DNA from: Euwallacea fornicatus
Lineage: Eukaryota; Arthropoda; Insecta; Coleoptera; Curculionidae
Assembly: GCF_040115645.1 (NCBI RefSeq)
Contig: NW_027096051.1
Location: 372,001 to 436,000 of the forward strand
DNA length: 64,000 nucleotides
Reading direction: 5' to 3'
Both the position numbers and the translations under genes were made by a program. Numbering within the stretch: position 1 is the stretch's first letter; each line of letters opens with the position of its first letter. The notes below the pieces were generated by a model. It worked only from the letters and a program-made list of their open reading frames with translations. It ran no database searches and had not been told where the DNA came from. This document shows positions 26,399-39,070 of this stretch, piece after piece.

Positions 26399-27806
26399 TC
26401 TTGTTGAATTTCCCAGAAAAATAGTACTTTATGTGCTCAAATACACAACTTTTGTGACTTTTCAAATTTTGAATCTCGTTAACTTCGACAAATGATGACC
26501 AAATGTCTTAAACAAAGTGTCAAATTAATCAGCTCGACGGGATCGTTAAGATGACACAACAGATCATGATTGAATCTTGTTGAATTTCCCAGAAAAATTG
26601 TACTTTATGTGCTCAAATACACAACTTTTGTGACTTTTCAAATTTTGAATCTCGTTAACTTCGACAAATGATGACCAAATGTCTTAAACAAAGTGTCAAA
26701 TTAATCAGCTCGACGGGATCGTTAACATGACACAACACATCATGATTGCATCTTGTCGACTTTCCCAGAAAAATAGTACTTTAGGTTCTCAGACACACAA
26801 CTTTTGTGACTTTTCACATTTTGAAGCTCGTTAACTTCGACAAATGATGACCAAATGTCTTAAACAAAGTGTCAAATTAATCAGCTCGACGGGATCGTTA
26901 ACATGACACAACACATCATGATTGCATCTTGTCGACTTTCCCAGAAAAATAGTACTTTAAGTTCTCAGACACACAACTTTTGTGACTTTTCAAATTTTGA
27001 AGCTCGATAACTTCGACAAATGATGACCAAATGTCTTAAACAAAGTGTCAAATTAATCAGCTCGACGGGATCGTTAACATGACACAACACATTATGATTG
27101 CATCTTGTTGAATTTCCCAGAAAAATAGTACTTTATGTGCTCAAATACACAACTTTTGTGACTTTTCAAATTTTGAATCTCGTTAACTTCGACAAATGAT
27201 GACCAAATGTCTTAAACAAAGTGTCAAATTAATCAGCTCGACGGGATCGTTAAGATGACACAACAGATCATGATTTCATCTTGTTGAATTTCCCAGAAAA
27301 ATAGTACTTTAAGTTCTCAGACACACAACTTTTGTGACTTTTCAAATTTTGAATCTCGTTAACTCCGACAAATGATGACCAAATGTCTTAAACAAAGTGT
27401 CAAATTAATCAGCTCGACGGGATCGTTAACATGACACAACACATCATGATTGCATCTTGTTGAATTTCCCAGAAAAATAGTACTTTAGGTTCTCAGACAC
27501 ACAACTTTTGTGACTTTTCACATTTTGAAGCTCGTTAACTTCGACAAATGATGACCAAATGTCTTAAACAAAGTGTCAAATTAATCAGCTCGACGGGATC
27601 GTTAACATGACACAACACATCATGATTGCATCTTGTCGACTTTCCCAGAAAAATAGTACTTTAAGTTCCCAGACACACAACTTTTGTGACTTTTCGAATT
27701 TTGAAGCTCGATAACTTCGACAAATGATGACCAAATGTCTTAAACAAAGTGTCAAATTAATCAGCTCGACGGGATCGTTAACATGACACAACACATCATG
27801 ATTGCA
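26399..27806. repeat. a-j-i-f-k-b-c-d string, copy 1
   Basis: Eight monomers in this order recur at 35551-36958, an offset of 9152 bases (52 monomers). The second copy has private changes caaataatgacc in 36255 and tttctaatttt in 36783. A related string at 10912-12319 and 14960-16367 has an extra j between k and b, so one monomer was gained or lost between the forms. Confidence 0.75.
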
Positions 27807-28862
27807 TCTTGTCGACTTTCCCAGAAAAATAGTACTTTAAGTTCTCAGACACCCAACTTTTGTGACTTTTCAAATTTTGAAGCTCGATAACTTCGACAAA
27901 TGATGACCAAATGTCTTAAACAAAGTGTCAAATTAATCAGCTCGACGGGATCGTTAACATGACACAACACATCATGATTGCATCTTGTCGACTTTCCCAG
28001 AAAAATAGTACTTTAAGTTCTCAGACACACAACTTTTGTGACTTTTCAAATTTTGAAGCTCGATAACTTCGACAAATGATGACCAAATGTCTTAAACAAA
28101 GTGTCAAATTAATCAGCTCTACGGGATCGTTAAGATGACACAACAGATCATGATTGCATCTTGTTGAATTTCCCAGAAAAATAGTACTTTATGTGCTCAA
28201 ATACACAACTTTTGTGACTTTTCAAATTTTGAAGCTCGATCACTTCGACAAATGATGACCAAATGTCTTAAACAAAGTGTTAAATTAATCAGCTCGACGG
28301 GATCGTTAACATGACACAACACATCGTGATTGCATCTTGTCAACTTTCCCAGAAAAATAGTACTTTAAGTTCTCAGACACACAACTTTTGTGACTTTTCA
28401 AATTTTGAATCTCGTTAACTTCGACAAATGATGACCAAATGTCTTAAACAAAGTGTCAAATTAATCAGCTCGACGGGATCGTTAACATGACACAACACAT
28501 CATGATTGCATCTTGTCGACTTTCCCAGAAAAATAGTACTTTAAGTTCTCAGACACACAACTTTTGTGACTTTTCAAATTTTGAAGCTCGATAACTTCGA
28601 CAAATGATGACCAAATGTCTTAAACAAAGTGTCAAATTAATCAGCTCGACGGGATCGTTAATATGAAACAACACATCATGATTGCATCTTGTCGACTTTC
28701 CCAGAAAAATAGTACTTTAGGTTCTCAGACACACAACTTTTGTGACTTTTCACATTTTGAAGCTCGTTAACTTCGACAAATGATGACCAAATGTCTTAAA
28801 CAAAGTGTCAAATTAATCAGCTCGACGGGATCGTTAACATGACACAACACATCATGATTGCA
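27103..28862. repeat. Unit k-b-c-d-e-f'-h-g-f-i, shortened copy 2
   Basis: It has the same order as 23936-25870 but with one f fewer between e and h, so ten monomers rather than eleven. Exchange between the adjacent and nearly identical f and f' would remove exactly one unit. Its terminal f is followed by taatatgaaac. Confidence 0.75.
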
Positions 28863-29038
28863 TCTTGTCGACTTTCCCAGAAAAATAGTACTTTAAGTTC
28901 TCAGACACACAACTTTTGTGACTTTTCAAATTTTGAAGCTCGATAACTTCGACAAATGATGACCAAATGTCTTAAACAAAGTGTCAAATTAATCAGCTCG
29001 ACGGGATCGTTAACATGACACAACACATCATGATTGCA

Positions 29039-32030
29039 TCTTGTCGACTTTCCCAGAAAAATAGTACTTTAAGTTCTCAGACACACAACTTTTGTGACTT
29101 TTCAAATTTTGAATCTCGTTAACTTCGACAAATGATGACCAAATGTCTTAAACAAAGTGTCAAATTAATCAGCTCGACGGGATCGTTAACATGAAACAAC
29201 ACATCATGATTGCATCTTGTCGACTTTCCCAGAAAAATAGTACTTTAAGTTCTCAGACACACAACTTTTGTGACTTTTCAAATTTTGAATCTCGTTAACT
29301 CCGACAAATGATGACCAAATGTCTTAAACAAAGTGTCAAATTAATCAGCTCGACGGGATCGTTAACATGACACAACACATCATGATTGCATCTTGTTGAA
29401 TTTCCCAGAAAAATAGTACTTTAGGTTCTCAGACACACAACTTTTGTGACTTTTCACATTTTGAAGCTCGTTAACTTCGACAAATGATGACCAAATGTCT
29501 TAAACAAAGTGTCAAATTAATCAGCTCGACGGGATCGTTAACATGACACAACACATCATGATTGCATCTTGTCGACTTTCCCAGAAAAATAGTACTTTAA
29601 GTTCCCAGACACACAACTTTTGTGACTTTTCGAATTTTGAAGCTCGATAACTTCGACAAATGTTGACCAAATGTCTTAAACAAAGTGTCAAATTAATCAG
29701 CTCGACGGGATCGTTAACATGACACAACACATCATGATTGCATCTTGTCGACTTTCCCAGAAAAATAGTACTTTAAGTTCTCAGACACCCAACTTTTGTG
29801 ACTTTTCAAATTTTGAAGCTCGATAACTTCGACAAATGATGACCAAATGTCTTAAACAAAGTGTCAAATTAATCAGCTCGACGGGATCGTTAACATGACA
29901 CAACACATCATGATTGCATCTTGTCGACTTTCCCAGAAAAATAGTACTTTAAGTTCTCAGACACACAACTTTTGTGACTTTTCAAATTTTGAAGCTCGAT
30001 AACTTCGACAAATGATGACCAAATGTCTTAAACAAAGTGTCAAATTAATCAGCTCGACGGGATCGTTAACATGACACAACACATCATGATTGCATCTTGT
30101 CGACTTTCCCAGAAAAATAGTACTTTAAGTTCTCAGACACACAACTTTTGTGACTTTTCAAATTTTGAAGCTCGATAACTTCGACAAATGATGACCAAAT
30201 GTCTTAAACAAAGTGTCAAATTAATCAGCTCTACGGGATCGTTAAGATGACACAACAGATCATGATTGCATCTTGTTGAATTTCCCAGAAAAATAGTACT
30301 TTAGGTTCTCAGACACACAACTTTTGTGACTTTTCACATTTTGAAGCTCGTTAACTTCGACAAATGATGACCAAATGTCTTAAACAAAGTGTCAAATTAA
30401 TCAGCTCGACGGGATCGTTAATATGAAACAACACATCATGATTGCATCTTGTCGACTTTCCCAGAAAAATAGTACTTTAGGTTCTCAGACACACAACTTT
30501 TGTGACTTTTCACATTTTGAAGCTCGTTAACTTCGACAAATGATGACCAAATGACTTAAACAAAGTGTCAAATTACTCAGCTCGACGGGATCGTTAACAT
30601 GACACAACACATCATGATTGCATCTTGTCGACTTTCCCAGAAAAATAGTACTTTAAGTTCTCAGACACACAACTTTTGTGACTTTTCAAATTTTGAAGCT
30701 CGATAACTTCGACAAATGATGACCAAATGTCTTAAACAAAGTGTCAAATTAATCAGCTCGACGGGATCGTTAACATGACACAACACATCATGATTGCATC
30801 TTGTCGACTTTCCCAGAAAAATAGTACTTTAAGTTCTCAGACACACAACTTTTGTGACTTTTCAAATTTTGAAGCTCGATAACTTCGACAAATGATGACC
30901 AAATGTCTTAAACAAAGTGTCAAATTAATCAGCTCGACGGGATCGTTAACATGACACAACACATCATGATTGCATCTTGTCGACTTTCCCAGAAAAATAG
31001 TACTTTAAGTTCTCAGACACACAACTTTTGTGACTTTTCAAATTTTGAATCTCGTTAACTTCGACAAATGATGACCAAATGTCTTAAACAAAGTGTCAAA
31101 TTAATCAGCTCGACGGGATCGTTAACATGAAACAACACATCATGATTGCATCTTGTCGACTTTCCCAGAAAAATAGTACTTTAAGTTCTCAGACACACAA
31201 CTTTTGTGACTTTTCAAATTTTGAATCTCGTTAACTCCGACAAATGATGACCAAATGTCTTAAACAAAGTGTCAAATTAATCAGCTCGACGGGATCGTTA
31301 ACATGACACAACACATCATGATTGCATCTTGTTGAATTTCCCAGAAAAATAGTACTTTAGGTTCTCAGACACACAACTTTTGTGACTTTTCACATTTTGA
31401 AGCTCGTTAACTTCGACAAATGATGACCAAATGTCTTAAACAAAGTGTCAAATTAATCAGCTCGACGGGATCGTTAACATGACACAACACATCATGATTG
31501 CATCTTGTCGACTTTCCCAGAAAAATAGTACTTTAAGTTCCCAGACACACAACTTTTGTGACTTTTCGAATTTTGAAGCTCGATAACTTCGACAAATGAT
31601 GACCAAATGTCTTAAACAAAGTGTCAAATTAATCAGCTCGACGGGATCGTTAACATGACACAACACATCATGATTGCATCTTGTCGACTTTCCCAGAAAA
31701 ATAGTACTTTAAGTTCTCAGACACCCAACTTTTGTGACTTTTCAAATTTTGAAGCTCGATAACTTCGACAAATGATGACCAAATGTCTTGAACAAAGTGT
31801 CAAATTAATCAGCTCGACGGGATCGTTAACATGACACAACACATCATGATTGCATCTTGTCGACTTTCCCAGAAAAATAGTACTTTAAGTTCTCAGACAC
31901 ACAACTTTTGTGACTTTTCAAATTTTGAAGCTCGATAACTTCGACAAATGATGACCAAATGTCTTAAACAAAGTGTCAAATTAATCAGCTCGACGGGATC
32001 GTTAACATGACACAACACATTATGATTGCA
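29039..32030. repeat. Eleven-monomer-offset duplication (l-b'-c-d-e-f)
   Basis: Monomers 29039-30094 (l followed by catgaaacaac, b' with gtcgac start and taactcc, c, d, e, f) recur at 30975-32030, an offset of 1936 bases. Private changes are aatgttgacc in d of the first copy and gtcttgaac in e of the second (31679). Monomers 30095-30974 are f', a c-like unit ending taatatgaaac, i with aaatgactta, and two f. Confidence 0.75.
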
Positions 32031-33966
32031 TCTTGTTGAATTTCCCAGAAAAATAGTACTTTATGTGCTCAAATACACAACTTTTGTGACTTTTCAAATT
32101 TTGAATCTCGTTAACTTCGACAAATGATGACCAAATGTCTTAAACAAAGTGTCAAATTAATCAGCTCGACGGGATCGTTAAGATGACACAACAGATCATG
32201 ATTTCATCTTGTTGAATTTCCCAGAAAAATAGTACTTTAAGTTCTCAGACACACAACTTTTGTGACTTTTCAAATTTTGAATCTCGTTAACTCCGACAAA
32301 TGATGACCAAATGTCTTAAACAAAGTGTCAAATTAATCAGCTCGACGGGATCGTTAACATGACACAACACATCATGATTGCATCTTGTTGAATTTCCCAG
32401 AAAAATAGTACTTTAGGTTCTCAGACACACAACTTTTGTGACTTTTCACATTTTGAAGCTCGTTAACTTCGACAAATGATGACCAAATGTCTTAAACAAA
32501 GTGTCAAATTAATCAGCTCGACGGGATCGTTAACATGACACAACACATCATGATTGCATCTTGTCGACTTTCCCAGAAAAATAGTACTTTAAGTTCCCAG
32601 ACACACAACTTTTGTGACTTTTCGAATTTTGAAGCTCGATAACTTCGACAAATGATGACCAAATGTCTTAAACAAAGTGTCAAATTAATCAGCTCGACGG
32701 GATCGTTAACATGACACAACACATCATGATTGCATCTTGTCGACTTTCCCAGAAAAATAGTACTTTAAGTTCTCAGACACCCAACTTTTGTGACTTTTCA
32801 AATTTTGAAGCTCGATAACTTCGACAAATGATGACCAAATGTCTTAAACAAAGTGTCAAATTAATCAGCTCGACGGGATCGTTAACATGACACAACACAT
32901 CATGATTGCATCTTGTCGACTTTCCCAGAAAAATAGTACTTTAAGTTCTCAGACACACAACTTTTGTGACTTTTCAAATTTTGAAGCTCGATAACTTCGA
33001 CAAATGATGACCAAATGTCTTAAACAAAGTGTCAAATTAATCAGCTCGACGGGATCGTTAACATGACACAACACATCATGATTGCATCTTGTCGACTTTC
33101 CCAGAAAAATAGTACTTTAAGTTCTCAGACACACAACTTTTGTGACTTTTCAAATTTTGAAGCTCGATAACTTCGACAAATGATGACCAAATGTCTTAAA
33201 CAAAGTGTCAAATTAATCAGCTCTACGGGATCGTTAAGATGACACAACAGATCATGATTGCATCTTGTTGAATTTCCCAGAAAAATAGTACTTTATGTGC
33301 TCAAATACACAACTTTTGTGACTTTTCAAATTTTGAAGCTCGATCACTTCGACAAATGACGACCAAATGTCTTAAACAAAGTGTTAAATTAATCAGCTCG
33401 ACGGGATCGTTAACATGACACAACACATCGTGATTGCATCTTGTCAACTTTCCCAGAAAAATAGTACTTTAAGTTCTCAGACACACAACTTTTGTGACTT
33501 TTCAAATTTTGAATCTCGTTAACTTCGACAAATGATGACCAAATGTCTTAAACAAAGTGTCAAATTAATCAGCTCGACGGGATCGTTAACATGACACAAC
33601 ACATCATGATTGCATCTTGTCGACTTTCCCAGAAAAATAGTACTTTAAGTTCTCAGACACACAACTTTTGTGACTTTTCAAATTTTGAAGCTCGATAACT
33701 TCGACAAATGATGACCAAATGTCTTAAACAAAGTGTCAAATTAATCAGCTCGACGGGATCGTTAATATGAAACAACACATCATGATTGCATCTTGTCGAC
33801 TTTCCCAGAAAAATAGTACTTTAGGTTCTCAGACACACAACTTTTGTGACTTTTCACATTTTGAAGCTCGTTAACTTCGACAAATGATGACCAAATGACT
33901 TAAACAAAGTGTCAAATTACTCAGCTCGACGGGATCGTTAACATGACACAACACATCATGATTGCA
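32031..33966. repeat. Eleven-monomer unit k-b-c-d-e-f-f'-h-g-f-i, copy 3
   Basis: It matches 23936-25870 in order and number. Its h monomer has the private change gacgaccaa near 33360. It ends with the i monomer bearing aaatgactta and continues as f, f, l, b', c, which matches 30447-31502 at an offset of 3344 bases. It is therefore joined from segments with two different histories. Confidence 0.78.
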
Positions 33967-34670
33967 TCTTGTCGACTTTCCCAGAAAAATAGTACTTTAA
34001 GTTCTCAGACACACAACTTTTGTGACTTTTCAAATTTTGAAGCTCGATAACTTCGACAAATGATGACCAAATGTCTTAAACAAAGTGTCAAATTAATCAG
34101 CTCGACGGGATCGTTAACATGACACAACACATCATGATTGCATCTTGTCGACTTTCCCAGAAAAATAGTACTTTAAGTTCTCAGACACACAACTTTTGTG
34201 ACTTTTCAAATTTTGAAACTCGATAACTTCGACAAATGATGACCAAATGTCTTAAACAAAGTGTCAAATTAATCAGCTCGACGGGATCGTTAACATGACA
34301 CAACACATCATGATTGCATCTTGTCGACTTTCCCAGAAAAATAGTACTTTAAGTTCTCAGACACACAACTTTTGTGACTTTTCAAATTTTGAATCTCGTT
34401 AACTTCGACAAATGATGACCAAATGTCTTAAACAAAGTGTCAAATTAATCAGCTCGACGGGATCGTTAACATGAAACAACACATCATGATTGCATCTTGT
34501 CGACTTTCCCAGAAAAATAGTACTTTAAGTTCTCAGACACACAACTTTTGTGACTTTTCAAATTTTGAATCTCGTTAACTCCGACAAATGATGACCAAAT
34601 GTCTTAAACAAAGTGTCAAATTAATCAGCTCGACGGGATCGTTAACATGACACAACACATCATGATTGCA

Positions 34671-35022
34671 TCTTGTTGAATTTCCCAGAAAAATAGTACT
34701 TTAGGTTCTCAGACACACAACTTTTGTGACTTTTCACATTTTGAAGCTCGTTAACTTCGACAAATGATGACCAAATGTCTTAAACAAAGTGTCAAATTAA
34801 TCAGCTCGACGGGATCGTTAACATGACACAACACATCATGATTGCATCTTGTCGACTTTCCCAGAAAAATAGTACTTTAAGTTCTCAGACACCCAACTTT
34901 TGTGACTTTTCAAATTTTGAAGCTCGATAACTTCGACAAATGATGACCAAATGTCTTAAACAAAGTGTCAAATTAATCAGCTCGACGGGATCGTTAACAT
35001 GACACAACACATCATGATTGCA
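34671..35022. repeat. c followed directly by e: missing d monomer
   Basis: Where d follows c in nine other places, c at 34671 is followed by a complete e (aagttctcag, cacccaac). Because d and e are identical up to position 38, one exchange in that interval would remove d without a scar. The rest of the string matches its 30447 relative. Confidence 0.7.
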
Positions 35023-35198
35023 TCTTGTCGACTTTCCCAGAAAAATTGTACTTTATGTGCTCAAATACACAACTTTTGTGACTTTTCAAATTTTGAATCT
35101 CGTTAACTTCGACAAATGATGACCAAATGTCTTAAACAAAGTGTCAAATTAATCAGCTCGACGGGATCGTTAAGATGGCACAACAGATCATGATTGCA
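35023..35198. repeat. Chimeric monomer, gtcgac front and j-type body
   Basis: It opens with gtcgactttccc but then has aaattgtac, caaatac and gaatctcg, and ends with the rare gatggcac. The switch lies between positions 10 and 25. It marks the break where the order of the 30447/33791 strings stops being followed. The next monomer, 35199, carries aagcaaag, otherwise a Zone 1 mark. Confidence 0.65.
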
Positions 35199-36958
35199 TC
35201 TTGTTGAATTTCCCAGAAAAATAGTACTTTATGTGCTCAAATACACAACTTTTGTGACTTTTCAAATTTTGAATCTCGTTAACTTCGACAAATGATGACC
35301 AAATGTCTTAAGCAAAGTGTCAAATTAATCAGCTCGACGGGATCGTTAACATGACACAACACATCATGATTGCATCTTGTCGACTTTCCCAGAAAAATAG
35401 TACTTTAAGTTCTCAGACACACAACTTTTGTGACTTTTCAAATTTTGAAGCTCGATAACTTCGACAAATGATGACCAAATGTCTTAAACAAAGTGTCAAA
35501 TTAATCAGCTCGACGGGATCGTTAACATGACACAACACATCATGATTGCATCTTGTTGAATTTCCCAGAAAAATAGTACTTTATGTGCTCAAATACACAA
35601 CTTTTGTGACTTTTCAAATTTTGAATCTCGTTAACTTCGACAAATGATGACCAAATGTCTTAAACAAAGTGTCAAATTAATCAGCTCGACGGGATCGTTA
35701 AGATGACACAACAGATCATGATTGAATCTTGTTGAATTTCCCAGAAAAATTGTACTTTATGTGCTCAAATACACAACTTTTGTGACTTTTCAAATTTTGA
35801 ATCTCGTTAACTTCGACAAATGATGACCAAATGTCTTAAACAAAGTGTCAAATTAATCAGCTCGACGGGATCGTTAACATGACACAACACATCATGATTG
35901 CATCTTGTCGACTTTCCCAGAAAAATAGTACTTTAGGTTCTCAGACACACAACTTTTGTGACTTTTCACATTTTGAAGCTCGTTAACTTCGACAAATGAT
36001 GACCAAATGTCTTAAACAAAGTGTCAAATTAATCAGCTCGACGGGATCGTTAACATGACACAACACATCATGATTGCATCTTGTCGACTTTCCCAGAAAA
36101 ATAGTACTTTAAGTTCTCAGACACACAACTTTTGTGACTTTTCAAATTTTGAAGCTCGATAACTTCGACAAATGATGACCAAATGTCTTAAACAAAGTGT
36201 CAAATTAATCAGCTCGACGGGATCGTTAACATGACACAACACATTATGATTGCATCTTGTTGAATTTCCCAGAAAAATAGTACTTTATGTGCTCAAATAC
36301 ACAACTTTTGTGACTTTTCAAATTTTGAATCTCGTTAACTTCGACAAATAATGACCAAATGTCTTAAACAAAGTGTCAAATTAATCAGCTCGACGGGATC
36401 GTTAAGATGACACAACAGATCATGATTTCATCTTGTTGAATTTCCCAGAAAAATAGTACTTTAAGTTCTCAGACACACAACTTTTGTGACTTTTCAAATT
36501 TTGAATCTCGTTAACTCCGACAAATGATGACCAAATGTCTTAAACAAAGTGTCAAATTAATCAGCTCGACGGGATCGTTAACATGACACAACACATCATG
36601 ATTGCATCTTGTTGAATTTCCCAGAAAAATAGTACTTTAGGTTCTCAGACACACAACTTTTGTGACTTTTCACATTTTGAAGCTCGTTAACTTCGACAAA
36701 TGATGACCAAATGTCTTAAACAAAGTGTCAAATTAATCAGCTCGACGGGATCGTTAACATGACACAACACATCATGATTGCATCTTGTCGACTTTCCCAG
36801 AAAAATAGTACTTTAAGTTCCCAGACACACAACTTTTGTGACTTTTCTAATTTTGAAGCTCGATAACTTCGACAAATGATGACCAAATGTCTTAAACAAA
36901 GTGTCAAATTAATCAGCTCGACGGGATCGTTAACATGACACAACACATCATGATTGCA

Positions 36959-38894
36959 TCTTGTCGACTTTCCCAGAAAAATAGTACTTTAAGTTCCCAG
37001 ACACACAACTTTTGTGACTTTTCAAATTTTGAATCTCGTTAACTTCGACAAATGATGACCAAATGTCTTAAACAAAGTGTCAAATTAATCAGCTCGATGG
37101 GATCGTTAACATGACACAACACATCATGATTGCATCTTGTCGACTTTCCCAGAAAAATAGTACTTTAAGTTCCCAGACACACAACTTTTGTGACTTTTCA
37201 AATTTTGAATCTCGTTAACTTCGACAAATGATGACCAAATGTCTTAAACAAAGTGTCAAATTAATCAGCTCGACGGGATCGTTAACATGACACAACACAT
37301 CATGATTGCATCTTGTTGAATTTCCCAGAAAAATAGTACTTTATGTGCTCAAATATACAACTTTTGTGACTTTTCAAATTTTGAAGCTCGATAACTTCGA
37401 CAAATGATGACCAAATGTCTTAAACAAAGTGTCAAATTAATCAGCTCGACGGGATCGTTAACATGACACAACACATCATGATTGCATCTTGTCGACTTTC
37501 CCAGAAAAATAGTACTTTAAGTTCTCAGACACACAACTTTTGTGACTTTTCAAATTTTGAAGCTCGATAACTTCGACAAATGATGACCAAATGTCTTAAA
37601 CAAAGTGTCAAATTAATCAGCTCGACGGGATCGTTAACATGACACAACACATCATGATTGCATCTTGTCGACTTTCCCAGAAAAATAGTACTTTAAGTTC
37701 TCAGACACACAACTTTTGTGACTTTTCAAATTTTGAAGCTCGATAACTTCGACAAATGATGACCAAATGTCTTAAACAAAGTGTCAAATTAATCAGCTCG
37801 ACGGGATCGTTAACATGACACAACACATCATGATTGCATCTTGTTGAATTTCCCAGAAAAATAGTACTTTATGTGCTCAAATACACAACTTTTGTGACTT
37901 TTCAAATTTTGAAGCTCGATCACTTCGACAAATGATGACCAAATGTCTTAAACAAAGTGTTAAATTAATCAGCTCGACGGGATCGTTAACATGACACAAC
38001 ACATCGTGATTGCATCTTGTCAACTTTCCCAGAAAAATAGTACTTTAAGTTCTCAGACACACAACTTTTGTGACTTTTCAAATTTTGAATCTCGTTAACT
38101 TCGACAAATGATGACCAAATGTCTTAAACAAAGTGTTAAATTAATCAGCTCGACGGGATCGTTAACATGACACAACACATCATGATTGCATCTTGTCGAC
38201 TTTCCCAGAAAAATAGTACTTTAAGTTCTCAGACACACAACTTTTGTGACTTTTCAAATTTTGAAGCTCGATAACTTCGACAAATGATGACCAAATGTCT
38301 TAAACAAAGTGTCAAATTAATCAGCTCGACGGGATCGTTAACATGAAACAACACATCATGATTGCATTTTGTCGACTTTCCCAGAAAAATAGTACTTTAG
38401 GTTCTCAGACACACAACTTTTGTGACTTTTCACATTTTGAAGCTCGTTAACTTCGACAAATGATGACCAAATGTCTTAAACAAAGTGTCAAATTAATCAG
38501 CTCGACGGGATCGTTAACATGACACAACACATCATGATTGCATCTTGTCGACTTTCCCAGAAAAATAGTACTTTAAGTTCTCAGACACACAACTTTTGTG
38601 ACTTTTCAAATTTTGAAGCTCGATAACTTCGACAAATGATGACCAAATGTCTTAAACAAAGTGTCAAATTAATCAGCTCGACGGGATCGTTAACATGACA
38701 CAACACATCATGATTGCATCTTGTCGACTTTCCCAGAAAAATAGTACTTTAGGTTCTCAGACACACAACTTTTGTGACTTTTCAAATTTTGAAGCTCGAT
38801 AACTTCGACAAATGATGACCAAATGTCTTAAACAAAGTGTCAAATTAATCAGCTCGACGGGATCGTTAACATGACACAACACATCATGATTGCA
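36959..38894. repeat. Right flank of Zone 2
   Basis: After d at 36783 come two monomers with aagttcccag but gaatctcg (36959, 37135), then a caaatatac monomer, f, f, h, g with gtgttaaat, f followed by catgaaacaac, an i with gcattttg, f, and a gtcgac/aggttctcag monomer at 38719. This order is less regular than in the interior of the zone, as often seen near homogenisation borders. Confidence 0.65.
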
Positions 38895-39070
38895 TCTTGT
38901 CGACTTTCCCAGAAAAATAGTACTTTATGTGCTCAAACACTCAAATTGTGTGACTTTTCTAACTTTAAAGCACCATAACTCCGACAAATGATGACCAAAC
39001 GTCTTAAACAAAGTGTCAAATTAATCAGCTCGACGGGATCGTTAAGATGACACGACAGATCATGATTGCA
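38895..39070. repeat. Boundary monomer, Zone 2 front joined to Zone 3 body
   Basis: Positions 1-10 are the gtcgac form used by all its left neighbours. From position 34 on it is a P monomer (tgtgctcaaacac, ctaactttaaag, agcaccataactcc, aaacgtc), like its right neighbours. The junction is therefore between 38905 and 38927. No inserted sequence or length change is present, so the join kept the repeat register exactly. Confidence 0.85.

Larger units (their letters stand above)
15840..38894. repeat. Zone 2: b-c-d-e cassette block
   Basis: Recurring monomer types are: b (preceded by gatttcat, with gaatctcgttaactcc), c (gttgaa start, aggttctcag, cacatttt), d (aagttcccag with tttcgaatttt), e (cacccaac), g (gtcaact start after atcgtgatt), h (agctcgatcacttc and gtgttaaat), i (gtcgac start, aggttctcag, cacatttt), f, and f' (f ending ctctacggg). 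They recur in ordered strings such as k-b-c-d-e-f-f'-h-g-f-i. The linker catgaaacaac (for example near 20392, 23032, 25672, 31132, 34472, 38342) is diagnostic of this zone. Confidence 0.78.
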
